Part shown: piece after piece, positions 36,610-44,843 of the stretch | How positions within the stretch are numbered: position 1 is the first letter of the stretch | Layout of the letters: the number at the start of each line of letters is the position of its first letter | Origin: Trichococcus ilyis | Lineage (GTDB): Bacteria; Bacillota; Bacilli; Lactobacillales; Aerococcaceae | Assembly: GCF_900109135.1 (NCBI RefSeq) | Contig: NZ_FNYT01000002.1 | Location: forward strand, 1-64,000 | Length of the DNA: 64,000 nucleotides | Direction of reading: 5' to 3' | Notes under the pieces: generated by a model | What the model was told of the DNA's origin: nothing | Database searches by the model: none | Seen by the model: only the letters and a program-made list of their open reading frames with translations | Program-made: the position numbers and the translations under genes

Positions 36610-36676
36610 TTATTTTTCCCCCGTTTATTTTTTTATGGTCTATCCGAAAAACGAATCATGATTGCCTGATCAACGC

Positions 36677-36697
36677 AAATCGTAACGATTACGTTTT
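36677..36697. promoter_or_regulatory. Candidate Zur operator
   Basis: AAATCGTAACGATTACGTTT is a near-palindrome closely matching the Bacillus Zur box (AAATCGTAA-N-N-TTACGATTT). It lies between the promoter and the zinc lipoprotein gene, over the expected transcription start, where repressor binding in zinc-replete cells would block transcription. Confidence 0.75.
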
Positions 36698-36699
36698 AA

Positions 36700-36728
36700 A
36701 GAATAGCGTAAAGCATCTTTTGATGCAA
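36700..36728 (-). promoter_or_regulatory. Promoter of the zinc lipoprotein gene
   Basis: Minus strand TTGCAT (36723-36728), 17-bp spacer, TATTCT (36700-36705). Confidence 0.55.
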
Positions 36729-36824
36729 GCATTTTTTGGTACATTATTTTTTCTTTCATATATACAAATTACTGTACCCTTCTGAGCGCCTGCTGCATCC
36801 GGCTACTATTTTTTTGGCGTGCAC

Positions 36825-36859
36825 AAAAAAGGAAGTGCTCCGACAAACGGAACACTTCC
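36825..36859 (-). terminator. Terminator of the candidate ncRNA
   Basis: On the minus strand GGAAGTGTTCCG pairs with CGGAGCACTTCC across TTTGT, followed by six T. Confidence 0.85.
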
Positions 36860-37195
36860 TCCTAAATCAGTAGCCTCATCCTCGCTTCATTGATTGTTCA
36901 ATCAAAATGATCCACGAACTTTTCAATACCGATTATGCTTGTCTTTCAGGCAAGTCATATTAACTTTCGCTCTCGGTTGCTCAAATGAGTTCTACTGTTT
37001 ATTAATCTTAGAATGGTTCAAGTTTTCATGTCTTAGCAATGCATCTAGGACGCAAATTCCGAACCATCTAAGATCTTGAATCAACAGTTCGGATAAATAT
37101 TGGACTGTTGACCGGAAAATCTTTTTGAAGGATTTCCCTAAAAGAGTGGCATACTCTTTTTCTTTCTTGTTGTTGCTTTGTATGTCTCTCTTTGT
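36825..37195 (-). ncRNA. Probable structured non-coding RNA under a cre-bearing promoter
   Basis: A transcript of about 370 nt is predicted from a strong promoter and a strong terminator. No frame with a start codon and ribosome site covers it; the only ATG near a purine tract reads five codons. The RNA could form successive hairpins: AAAGAGT/ACTCTTT, GGAAATC/GATTTTCC, CAACAGT/ACTGTTG, a long arm ATCTTAGA-TGGTTC with GAACCA-TTCTAAGAT enclosing another stem, CTTG/CAAG, TTGATTG-AA-CAATCAA, then the terminator. It matches no tmRNA, RNase P, SRP or 6S feature I recognise. A decayed small gene is the alternative. It fills most of the 701-bp gap; 36729-36824 shows nothing else. Confidence 0.5.
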
Positions 37196-37201
37196 ATAGT
37201 T

Positions 37202-37230
37202 ATAATAACATGTAAGCGCTAACACGTCAA
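37202..37230 (-). promoter_or_regulatory. Promoter of the candidate ncRNA with an internal cre site
   Basis: Minus strand TTGACG (37225-37230), 17-bp spacer and TATTAT (37202-37207). The spacer contains TGTTAGCGCTTACA (37211-37224), a symmetrical near-consensus CcpA site. Its placement between -35 and -10 predicts repression when preferred sugars are present. Confidence 0.75.
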
Positions 37231-37310
37231 GAGAAAAATGACGCTGTCGGAAAATTTTTTTCCGGGATTTTCCCCGTCAAAACTCCCTCAGCAACGCCCT
37301 TCTTCATATT

Positions 37311-37841
37311 CTAATCGATCATCAGACTCATCATCACGCCATCGATGAATTCCCCGTCGATCAGCATGGCACGCGGCATCACCGCTTCTTTTTGATAGCC
37401 CATCTTTTCATAGAGATGGATGGCCCGTTCATTTCCGCCGTGGACCGTCAGTTCGAGACGACGGATCACGCCGCTCTCGATTGCCCAGGTTTCGATTTCC
37501 TCCATCAGCACGGATCCGATTCCGAACCCCCAATAATCCTTTTCGACTGTGATGCCGACTTCCCCTACATGCCTGAGCTTCGGTTTGTCCGATGCCCCGA
37601 CGGATGCCAAACCGATCAACTGTTTGTTGTTGATGGTAGCAATCAGCATCACGTTATTGTCCTTCTCCATCAAATCTTCCAAGTACATTTCCTCGAAGGC
37701 CTCCGACAATTCCAGTCCTTCAGGTCCGTATGCCAAATACGGCGTTTCGGCTCCGGTTTTTTTGCTGAACGCAATGATGTCTTTGGCATCGGCCGGGATG
37801 GCTTCGCGGATCATGATTTCGACTTTTTCTCTTTTGCGCAT
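37311..37841 (-). CDS. GNAT-family N-acetyltransferase
   Basis: A 176-residue acetyl-CoA-dependent acetyltransferase. The acetyl-CoA loop is in EKDYWGFGIGSVLMEEI (about 99-115), preceded by the beta-4 strand VGEVGITV and followed by RRLELTVHGGNERAIHLYEKMGY in two parts. The acceptor is unknown. It starts four bases after tsaE ends, so it is in that operon; it does not resemble RimI closely enough to name it. Confidence 0.88.
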   Translation of the reverse strand: MRKREKVEIMIREAIPADAKDIIAFSKKTGAETPYLAYGPEGLELSEAFEEMYLEDLMEKDNNVMLIATINNKQLIGLASVGASDKPKLRHVGEVGITVEKDYWGFGIGSVLMEEIETWAIESGVIRRLELTVHGGNERAIHLYEKMGYQKEAVMPRAMLIDGEFIDGVMMSLMID

Positions 37842-37845
37842 ATGA

Positions 37846-38325
37846 TTATCCTTCTTTCGTGAGCATTTCCTTTAATTTTCCGACCAAAGCCTCATAGCGT
37901 TCGCCAGTAGGTAGAAAAGTGATTTCCCTGCTTTCATAAAGTTCTCCGGTAGGGACCAGACGGATCGTCAAATAGGCAGTCGGCAACTCCTCTTCGATGA
38001 ACTCGGCCCATTCGATCACCGACACGCCTTGCCCGTATAGGTATTCTTCGAAGCCCAAGTCATCTCCACCGACATCCTCCAGGCGATAGACATCCATGTG
38101 GTACAACGGCAGCCTGCCTTTAGTGTACTCCCTGATCAATGTGTAGGTGGGGCTCTTTATGACGGTCTCTATACCCAGTCCTTTAGCCAAACCTTTTGTG
38201 AAGGTCGTTTTGCCGGCTCCCAGATTGCCCTCAAGGAGGATGACATCTTTCGGTTCCAATAGCTCAGCCAATTGCCCGGCTATCCACATCGTCTCATCTT
38301 CATTCTTTGCTTGTAAGGTGAGCAT
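37846..38325 (-). CDS. tsaE: tRNA threonylcarbamoyladenosine biosynthesis ATPase
   Basis: About 159 residues. TsaE supports t6A37 modification of tRNAs together with TsaB and TsaD. Walker A LEGNLGAGKTTFTKGLA lies near 32-48, then KSPTYTLIREY, the YHMDVYRLE motif and VIEWAEFIEEELP. The start is ATG 38325, about ten bases after GGAGG; a TTG 27 bases upstream is less likely. It is first in a pair with the GNAT gene. Confidence 0.95.
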   Translation of the reverse strand: MLTLQAKNEDETMWIAGQLAELLEPKDVILLEGNLGAGKTTFTKGLAKGLGIETVIKSPTYTLIREYTKGRLPLYHMDVYRLEDVGGDDLGFEEYLYGQGVSVIEWAEFIEEELPTAYLTIRLVPTGELYESREITFLPTGERYEALVGKLKEMLTKEG

Positions 38326-38441
38326 ACTGTTTAAATCCTCCATCTTTGCCAATTTTAAATGATTCCATCCCTAATTATAGAGATATCCATTCAGGAATGC
38401 ACCGATTTTCTGAGCGTGTTTCCTTTTTAGCATGAAAAAAA

Positions 38442-38470
38442 GGAAAGCCGGATGTGGATCCCGGCTTTCC
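38442..38470 (-). terminator. Terminator of pta
   Basis: GGAAAGCCGG (38442-38451) and CCGGCTTTCC (38461-38470); on the minus strand followed by TTTTTTTC. Confidence 0.85.
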
Positions 38471-38481
38471 CTTTGTTTTCA

Positions 38482-39456
38482 TTAATCAAGCAATGTTTGG
38501 TTTGCTGTGATGATGGCTGTTTTGTAGACATCTTCTTCGTTGCAGCCGCGTGACAAATCGGAAATCGGTTTGTTCAAACCTTGCAAGATTGGGCCTACCG
38601 CTTCGAACCCGCCGAAACGTTGGGCGATCTTGTAGCCGATGTTTCCTGATTGGATCTCAGGGAAGATGAATACTTTTGCTTTACCAGCTACCGTTGAGCC
38701 AGGAGCTTTTTGTTTAGCGACTACTTCAGAAAAGGCAGCATCGAATTGCAATTCGCCGTCGATGTTGTAGTGAGGAGCCAATTCTTTGGCGATTTTCGTA
38801 GCTTCCACAACTTTGTCGACTTCCGGCGACGCTGCTGAACCCTTCGTAGAGAAGCTCATCAATGCGACGTTTGGTTGGATATCGAACATTTCAGCCGTTT
38901 TCGCGCTCTCAACTGCGATTTCAGCAAGTTCTTGTGCATTTGGATTGATATTGATCGCGCAGTCAGCGAACAAGAATCTTTCCGTACCACGGAGCATGAT
39001 GAAAGCACCACTTGTGCGGCTTACACCTGGTTTTGTTTTGATGATTTGCAATGCAGGACGGACAGTATCCCCAGTGGAGTGGACAGCGCCGCTGACGAGA
39101 CCGTCGGCCAAGCCCATGTGTACCATCATTGTGCCGAAGTAGTTTTCATCCAACAATAATTTTCTTGCTTGTTCTTCTGTCAATTTACCGTTACGGCGAG
39201 CGACGAAAGATGCAACCATCTCATCGATTTCAGCGTAATCAGCTGGGTCGATGATTTGGATACCGTTCAGTCTGAACCCGCGGCCTTTTGCAGCTTCTTT
39301 GACTGCATCCACATTTCCGATAACGATTGGTTCCACTAAGTCTTCCGCCTTAAGACGAACGACTGCTCCTAAGATTCTTGGTTCTAAGCCTTCCGGGAAA
39401 ACGATTTTGATTTTTTTTCCTGCGATTTTTTGGCTTAAGCTTTCAAACATGTCCAC
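38482..39456 (-). CDS. pta: Phosphate acetyltransferase
   Basis: About 324 residues. It interconverts acetyl-CoA and acetyl phosphate, feeding ATP formation by acetate kinase. Hallmarks are KIVFPEGLEPRILGAVVRL near 17-35, GLADGLVSGAVHSTGDTVRP and IQSGNIGYKIAQRFGG. The likely start is GTG 39456, seven bases from GGAGGG, giving the same N-terminal spacing as B. subtilis Pta; ATG 39450 is second choice. It is a monocistronic gene with its own terminator. Confidence 0.96.
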   Translation of the reverse strand: MDMFESLSQKIAGKKIKIVFPEGLEPRILGAVVRLKAEDLVEPIVIGNVDAVKEAAKGRGFRLNGIQIIDPADYAEIDEMVASFVARRNGKLTEEQARKLLLDENYFGTMMVHMGLADGLVSGAVHSTGDTVRPALQIIKTKPGVSRTSGAFIMLRGTERFLFADCAININPNAQELAEIAVESAKTAEMFDIQPNVALMSFSTKGSAASPEVDKVVEATKIAKELAPHYNIDGELQFDAAFSEVVAKQKAPGSTVAGKAKVFIFPEIQSGNIGYKIAQRFGGFEAVGPILQGLNKPISDLSRGCNEEDVYKTAIITANQTLLD

Positions 39457-39605
39457 AAAAAATCCCTCCAGATACGATTTATAATACTCAACCATCATAC
39501 AGCAAACGAGAACAAAAAAACAGTCATTTATGAAATTTACTGTTATATCTTTAAAATTTCTCACGAAACTGTCATATCTCCCTCAAAAATGAGCGGCCAT
39601 TTCTT

Positions 39606-39634
39606 TTGCAATCCTTTACATTGTTGTTTATACT
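39606..39634 (+). promoter_or_regulatory. Promoter of the glutathione peroxidase gene
   Basis: TTGCAA (39606-39611), 17-bp spacer, TATACT (39629-39634). Confidence 0.55.
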
Positions 39635-39678
39635 ATGTTTTAGAACAGACAAGTAGCAAAACAAAAGGAGCCTTCCCC

Positions 39679-40158
39679 ATGTCCATATATGAATACCATG
39701 TCAGAAAAACAGATCAGTCATCTGTACCATTGGAACAGTACAAACACAAGGTCATCTGCATCGTCAACACGGCTTCGAAGTGCGGTCTGGTTGGCCAGTT
39801 GGATGAGCTGGAAGAGCTTTACCGGAAATACCAGGACCGGGGTTTCATCATTCTGGGCTTCCCATCCAACCAATTCAACAACCAGGAACCGCTGACCGGA
39901 GGCGAGGCTGCGGAATTTTGCCGGCTCAATTACGGTGTCACCTTCCCGATGTTCGATAAGATCGATGTGAATGGGGAGAATGCGGATCCGCTCTATCGGT
40001 ACTTGGTCGAACAGACCGGAGGCGGCGCCATCAAATGGAATTTCACGAAATTCCTCATCGGCCGCGATGGCAAAATCATCAAGCGTTTCGCACCGATCAC
40101 CCCACCGAAAAAAATGACGAAACTGATCGAAAGCGCCCTGGAACAACCGATCAATTAG
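39679..40158 (+). CDS. Glutathione peroxidase family thiol peroxidase
   Basis: About 159 residues; it reduces hydroperoxides, in bacteria usually with thioredoxin. The peroxidatic Cys is in VNTASKCGLVGQ (about 30-41), the Gln in FPSNQFNNQEP and the Trp in KWNFTKFLI. A second Cys in EFCRLNYGVTF matches the resolving Cys position of thioredoxin-linked members. ATG 39679 is nine bases after AAAGGAG. Confidence 0.93.
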   Translation: MSIYEYHVRKTDQSSVPLEQYKHKVICIVNTASKCGLVGQLDELEELYRKYQDRGFIILGFPSNQFNNQEPLTGGEAAEFCRLNYGVTFPMFDKIDVNGENADPLYRYLVEQTGGGAIKWNFTKFLIGRDGKIIKRFAPITPPKKMTKLIESALEQPIN

Positions 40159-40163
40159 GAAAA

Positions 40164-40201
40164 AAAGAGGCCTGCTCATAATTCAATGAGCCGTCCTCTT
40201 T
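40164..40201 (+). terminator. Terminator of the glutathione peroxidase gene
   Basis: AAAGAGG pairs with CCTCTTT and the inner GCTCAT with ATGAGC. Confidence 0.65.
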
Positions 40202-40290
40202 GTGGTTTAGCGGGATAATGTTTTGATTCTGCGTTCGAGGTTTCGGCGGGGTAGTTCTGAGCATAAATGCAAATTCCATATAAAATCAAA

Positions 40291-40347
40291 AGGGGTGTAT
40301 CAAACGTTAATGTTGGTTTCGCCAAAATGAACGTTTGATACACCCCT
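40291..40347 (-). terminator. Strong terminator of the FGGY kinase gene
   Basis: An 18-bp perfect stem (AGGGGTGTATCAAACGTT at 40291-40308 with 40330-40347), four bases past the stop codon, followed on the minus strand by TTTTGATTTTAT. Confidence 0.85.
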
Positions 40348-40351
40348 CTTC

Positions 40352-41851
40352 TTATTTTTCCGTATAGAACTCCTGCAACAATCTGCTCATCTCTTGGTAA
40401 CGCGGGAACAACGCCGCATACACTGCTTTGCTGTCTGCATCCGGCTGGTGCTCGATAGAAGCACCCATCATTGCCTCAGCGTCATCCACGGATTCCACCA
40501 GACCCAAGCTCTTCAGCGTGATCAAAGCAGCTCCTGTGCAGGAGCTCTCGAAAGTTTCCGGAAATTCGATCGGCATGCCGATGATATCCGTTAAGATTTG
40601 GCGCCAGAGCTGCGAGCGTGAGAACCCCCCGCTAGCCATGATTTTTATTGGCTCTCCGTTCATCCTGATGACTGCTGCCAGTACATCCTTCAGATTCAGA
40701 CAAATCCCCTCCAACACGGCGCGCAAAAAATGATCTCTCGTATGCAACATGTTGACGCCGCTGAAATTCCCTCTGGCATCCGCATTCCACAAAGGGGCCC
40801 GCTCTCCATTCAGGTAGGGATGAAAAACCAATCCATCCGCTCCCGGAGCGACGTTTGCGATCATTTCCATTGCCTTGTCATAAAGATCTTCATCGGGAAT
40901 GTTGGCCGGCAAAAATTGTCTGATGGCCCAATCGAAGATGTTGCCGCCATTGTTGACGGCACCGCCGTTAACATAGTGGTTTTCATCCAGAATATAGCTG
41001 AAAGTCCGTCCTTCCGGGCTTAAATGAGGTCTGTCGCTCGTCATCCGGACCGCTCCGCTCGTGCCGATTGTGATTGTCGCCGTGCCGGCGCGGATCGCTC
41101 CCATACCTAGGTTTGCCAGGCAGCCGTCGTTGCCCCCGATGATAAACGGTGTTTCCGGCGCAAGCCCCAGCAACTCCGCTACTTCCTCAGAGAGACCGCT
41201 CAACTGATGGCCCGGGCTTACCGGCAAAGGCAACATATTGCCCGTGATGCCGCAGAATTCCAGAATTTCCTCGTCCCATCGGAATTCCCTGATGTTGAAC
41301 AGTCCGGTTGCCGATGCAACCGAATAGTCCACTACGAATTCCCCGAAGAGGCGCCAAAGGATGTATTCTTTGATGCCGATGATCCAACGAGCCGTTTGGA
41401 ACAGATCGGGTTTCTCAGCCTTCAGCCAGAGAATTTTGCTGAGCGGAGACATCGGGTGCAACGGTGTTCCGGTTTTTTCATAAAAACGCTGTCCCACTTC
41501 AGAATGCTTCAGCATGCTCGCGTATTTTTTGGAACGATTGTCCGCCCAAGTAATGCTGCGTGTCAACGGCTTTCCTTCCCCGTCCAACAGGATCAGGCTG
41601 TGCATCGCGCTCGAAAAACCGATGCCCGCAATATCCGTCGGCCCCAGTCCCGCTTTCTCTGTGACTGCTTTTATTGTTTTGAGTACAGCAGAAAAGATCT
41701 CATCCAAGTCTTGTTCCGCCATTTCGGGATTTTCCTTAATCAATGGATAATGCGCGTACGCTGATTCATAAGCGGAGCCGTCCGTTTCGTACAGTACGGC
41801 TTTTGTGCTTGTGGTACCGACATCCACTCCCATAACATATCGTGCTGCCAA
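40352..41851 (-). CDS. gntK: FGGY-family carbohydrate kinase, probable gluconokinase
   Basis: About 499 residues. It resembles the FGGY gluconokinases, which phosphorylate gluconate at C6. It shows YVMGVDVGTTSTKAVLYE at the start, GFSSAMHSLILLD, NDGCLANLGMGA, TITIGTSGAVRM and LNGERAPLWNADARG. The best start is TTG 41851, eight bases after GGTGG; further upstream TTG or GTG are possible. The minus strand has an extended -10 TGTTATAAT at 41905-41910. No gluconate permease or 6-phosphogluconate dehydrogenase adjoins it, so a xylulose- or other sugar-specific role is not excluded. Confidence 0.82.
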   Translation of the reverse strand: MAARYVMGVDVGTTSTKAVLYETDGSAYESAYAHYPLIKENPEMAEQDLDEIFSAVLKTIKAVTEKAGLGPTDIAGIGFSSAMHSLILLDGEGKPLTRSITWADNRSKKYASMLKHSEVGQRFYEKTGTPLHPMSPLSKILWLKAEKPDLFQTARWIIGIKEYILWRLFGEFVVDYSVASATGLFNIREFRWDEEILEFCGITGNMLPLPVSPGHQLSGLSEEVAELLGLAPETPFIIGGNDGCLANLGMGAIRAGTATITIGTSGAVRMTSDRPHLSPEGRTFSYILDENHYVNGGAVNNGGNIFDWAIRQFLPANIPDEDLYDKAMEMIANVAPGADGLVFHPYLNGERAPLWNADARGNFSGVNMLHTRDHFLRAVLEGICLNLKDVLAAVIRMNGEPIKIMASGGFSRSQLWRQILTDIIGMPIEFPETFESSCTGAALITLKSLGLVESVDDAEAMMGASIEHQPDADSKAVYAALFPRYQEMSRLLQEFYTEK

Positions 41852-42050
41852 ATAAAAAACCACCAATCCAAAAAATTTAACTTATTTTTTCCACGACCTT
41901 CACCATTATAACAAAATCCCATCAGCATGGGGGCAAATTTCTTGATATCGTAAGTTATTCGCCCTTCGCTCATTTACGTTTTCTTAACGCAATCTTTTCT
42001 TGATATCCACTGTTGTCTGCTATACTGGTGGCATCTATGCACAAGGAGGA

Positions 42051-42461
42051 ATGATTTTGGGTTGCTACGGCCAACATATGCACACACATTTTTCGCCGGA
42101 TTCGGCGGAAACTTTAGAAAACCTTCTCGCGCAGGCTGAAGGAGACTGCTTGTCAATACGGAACCCCTGGATTTCCGCGATGCTTACAACGGCGGTACCG
42201 ATACCGTCTCGGACTATCCTGCCTACTCCGATAAAATAAGCGTATTCAATGCGCGCCATTGCGGTCGCATCCGCCGGGGCCTCGAAGTCGGTTACACCCC
42301 GGAATCACATGCACAGATTCTGGAGTATCTCAAAGGCAAAACCCTTGATGTCATCCTGTTGTTATCATTTTGATGACGCCCTTGCTTTGTTGCGTGAGCT
42401 GGGCGTGCCTGAAGTGACCAAGTTCAAAAACCGGACCGCCTATACGAAAAAATCTGCTTCC
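42051..42461 (+). pseudogene. Broken PHP-domain phosphatase (HisJ-like)
   Basis: The start reads GQHMHTHFSPDSAETLENL, the metal-binding beginning of PHP/histidinol-phosphatase proteins. At about 42150 the frame changes and continues as EPLDFRDAYNGGTDTVSDYP, then RIRRGLEVGYTPESHAQILE. After DVILL a further frame change joins to YHFDDALALLRELGVPEVTK, the normal C-terminus. The part between is missing, perhaps 100 residues. So there are two frame breaks and one internal deletion. AAGGAGG and a TATACT box remain upstream. Confidence 0.8.
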
Positions 42462-42497
42462 GTTTCTTGGCGGCAAAAAATGATTGGGGGGAAGTCT

Positions 42498-43586
42498 ATG
42501 TCCTATTCTAAAGAAATATACAAAGAAATCTGCCTTGTTTTTGCCCGTTTGGGTCTGTTCGCTTTCGGGGGGCCGGCCGCCCATATCGCGATGATGGAGG
42601 ATGAATTGGTTACGAAACGCAAGTGGCTCACCAAAGCGGATTTCATGGATCTGCTCGGGTTCACGAATCTTATCCCGGGTCCGAATTCGACCGAGTTGGC
42701 CATTGCCCTAGGCTACAAACGGCGCGGGAAAATCGGGCTCTTCCTGGCGGGAATCTGCTTCATTCTCCCTGCCATGACGATCGTTCTGCTGCTGGCGATG
42801 TTCTACAAACAGTATGGCGAGGTGCCGCTCATTGAAGCGATTTTCGCCGGCATCAAGCCGGTCATCCTGGCGGTCATCATCCAGGCCCTTTTCCGTTTGG
42901 GACAGACAACGATCCAGGATGTCAGATCGCTGCTGCTGTTCTTGGCGGCCTGGCTGCTGTCCCTCTTCGGTATCGGGGAAATCACGGTCCTTCTCCTGGC
43001 CGGGTTGGCGATGTTGCTGATGCAACAATTATCCAAATGGCGCACTCGCCATCTGGCGGTCGAACCCATGTCATTAACTCTGGTGTTTCTGACCTTCCTC
43101 AAGATCGGGTCGGTCCTGTACGGCAGCGGCTATGTGCTGCTTGCCTTCCTGCAAGCTGAGTTCATCGAGCGTTATGCCGCCTTGACCAGCACCCAATTGC
43201 TGGACGCTGTCGCGATCGGCCAATTCACTCCCGGCCCGGTTTTCACGACCGCAACTTTTGTGGGCTACCTGATCCAAGGCGTACCGGGTGCCTTATTGGC
43301 GACGGTCGGCATCTTTCTGCCTTCCTTCCTGCTGATCCTGTTGCTGCATCCGCTCTTTAACAAGCTGCGCGCATCCAAAATCTTCGCCGGCATTCTGGAC
43401 GGAATCACGGTTGCTTCGTTGGCACTGATGGCTTCCGTTTCCTGGCAGTTGGGATTGGCCACCTTCGTTTCCTGGGTCAGCGTCATCCTCTTTGGCATCA
43501 GTCTCATCGCCCTCACCAGATTCAAATTGAATTCTTCCTACCTCATCATTATGGGCGGCTGCATCGGATGGCTACTGACGGTATAG
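42498..43586 (+). CDS. chrA: Chromate transporter, two-domain ChrA family
   Basis: About 362 residues with two homologous CHR domains (about 5-175 and 190-362), each with several membrane segments. The family signatures are FGGPAAHIAMMEDELV and FTNLIPGPNSTELAIALGY in the first half and GQFTPGPVFTTATFVGYLIQG in the second. Members export chromate or related anions; the physiological substrate here is inferred. ATG 42498 follows GGGGGGAAG; the remnant upstream frame is in phase but belongs to the pseudogene. Confidence 0.9.
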   Translation: MSYSKEIYKEICLVFARLGLFAFGGPAAHIAMMEDELVTKRKWLTKADFMDLLGFTNLIPGPNSTELAIALGYKRRGKIGLFLAGICFILPAMTIVLLLAMFYKQYGEVPLIEAIFAGIKPVILAVIIQALFRLGQTTIQDVRSLLLFLAAWLLSLFGIGEITVLLLAGLAMLLMQQLSKWRTRHLAVEPMSLTLVFLTFLKIGSVLYGSGYVLLAFLQAEFIERYAALTSTQLLDAVAIGQFTPGPVFTTATFVGYLIQGVPGALLATVGIFLPSFLLILLLHPLFNKLRASKIFAGILDGITVASLALMASVSWQLGLATFVSWVSVILFGISLIALTRFKLNSSYLIIMGGCIGWLLTV

Positions 43587-43618
43587 CAAGGACGGCTCTT
43601 GTTGATATCCAAGCGCTC

Positions 43619-43748
43619 CACCGGTGAGTGCACTACTCACCGGTGAATCCCAGTAACAATCCGGACCCAACTCCAATGAAGCATTGCTTATCGGAGCACA
43701 CAAGCAGAATGTGGACCGGACTCCGGCTAAGCCTCCGTTCACCGGAGA
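43619..43748 (-). repeat. Dispersed CTCCGGTGAACGGAGG repeat, copy C
   Basis: Reading leftward from 43748 the minus strand gives TCTCCGGTGAACGGAGGC then TTAGCCGGAGTCCGG, as in copies A and B with few changes, followed by CATTCTGCTTG (also in copy A), GCTCCGATAAGC and CATTGGAGTTGG. The far end has CACCGGTGAGTG...CACTACTCACCGGTG, a perfect small hairpin. Confidence 0.7.
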
Positions 43749-43761
43749 AAATACACACAAA

Positions 43762-43804
43762 AAAGCAAGGAAAGCCGCGGATCCATCCGCAGTCTTCCTT
43801 GCTT
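43762..43804 (-). terminator. Terminator of the nrd operon
   Basis: AAAGCAAGGAA (43762-43772) pairs with TTCCTTGCTT (43795-43804), with GCGGAT/ATCCGC inside. Confidence 0.8.
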
Positions 43805-43810
43805 CTTCTT

Positions 43811-44776
43811 TTAGTCAATCCATTTGACGTAATCTTCGTCTTCCATCGCCTCGACGGCACCCAGCAGGTAGCCGTTGCCGACCTGCGAGAAGAAATCGTG
43901 GTTGCTGGTGCCGGTCGAGATGCCGTTCATGACGATCGGATTCACATCGTCGGCCGTATCCGGGAACAACGGATCGAAGCCCAGATTCTGCAGCGCTTTG
44001 TTGGCGTTGTAGCGGATGAACACTTTGACGCGTTCCGTCCAGCCCAATTCGTCGTAGATGTATTGCGTGTATTTCACTTCATTGTTGTACAGTTCATACG
44101 TCAGCATATAGACCCAATTCTTCACTTCTTCCTGCTCCGCTTCGGACAGTTTGTTGAAAGCGATCTGGAATTTGTAGCCGATATACGTGCCGTGGACCGA
44201 TTCGTCGCGCAGGATCAGCTTGATGATCTCCGCCACGTTCGGCAATTTGTTGTTGCCGAGGTACCAAAGCGGTGCGTAAAATCCCGAATAGAAAAGGAAA
44301 GACTCCAGCAGCACGCTGGCGGCTTTCTTCTCGAGGTTGCTGCCGTTCGCGTAGATATCGTTGATCAGGCTGGCTTTCTTCTGGATGAATTCGTTGCTGT
44401 TGGTCCAGTTGAAAATGTCCTCGATTTCCGCTTTCGTGTTCAGCGTACTGAAGATCGAAGAGTAGCTCTTCGCGTGCACCGATTCCATGAACTGGATGTT
44501 GTTCAGCACCGCTTCCTCGTGCTGCGTGCGCATGTCCTCTTTCATGGCGGCGATGCCGTCCTGCGATTGCAGTGTGTCCAGCAGCGTCAAACCGCCGAAC
44601 ACTTTCCCCAGCATATCCTGCTCGGCTTTGCTGAGGGTGCGCCAGTCATCAAGGTCGTTGGACAACGGAATCCGCGTATCCAACCAGAATTGCTCCGTCA
44701 ATTTTTCCCATGTCAACTTGTCCAGCATGTCTTCGATGCTGTTCCAGTTGATCGCTATATAAGGCTTGTTTGCCAT
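43811..44776 (-). CDS. nrdF: Class Ib ribonucleotide reductase, beta subunit
   Basis: A 321-residue radical-generating subunit with a dimetal (manganese or iron) centre. Ligand-bearing helices are visible in NIQFMESVHAKSYSSIF (about 94-110) and LILRDESVHGTYIGYKF (about 188-204), with KKAASVLLESFLFYSGFYAP between. The conserved C-terminal tail ends EAMEDEDYVKWID. It follows nrdE and completes nrdI-nrdE-nrdF. Confidence 0.97.
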   Translation of the reverse strand: MANKPYIAINWNSIEDMLDKLTWEKLTEQFWLDTRIPLSNDLDDWRTLSKAEQDMLGKVFGGLTLLDTLQSQDGIAAMKEDMRTQHEEAVLNNIQFMESVHAKSYSSIFSTLNTKAEIEDIFNWTNSNEFIQKKASLINDIYANGSNLEKKAASVLLESFLFYSGFYAPLWYLGNNKLPNVAEIIKLILRDESVHGTYIGYKFQIAFNKLSEAEQEEVKNWVYMLTYELYNNEVKYTQYIYDELGWTERVKVFIRYNANKALQNLGFDPLFPDTADDVNPIVMNGISTGTSNHDFFSQVGNGYLLGAVEAMEDEDYVKWID

Positions 44777-44843
44777 CCTTCATTCCTCCGTTAGGCTTTC
44801 CGATTATTGCATGACGGTAAATCAAATGCATCGCGCTGCAGCA

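Noticed and set aside
36992-37225. A 77-codon frame inside the candidate ncRNA.
   Set aside because: Its nominal start lies in the promoter spacer, upstream of the expected transcription start, and no start codon with ribosome site occurs later in frame.
41938-42008. Direct repeat TTTCTTGATATC at 41938-41949 and again ending at 42008 upstream of gntK.
   Set aside because: Only two 12-base copies in an AT-rich stretch; may be chance and no regulator is adjacent.
43628-44794. A 388-codon frame antisense to nrdF.
   Set aside because: It runs through a dispersed repeat and the nrd terminator and is the complement of nrdF codons.
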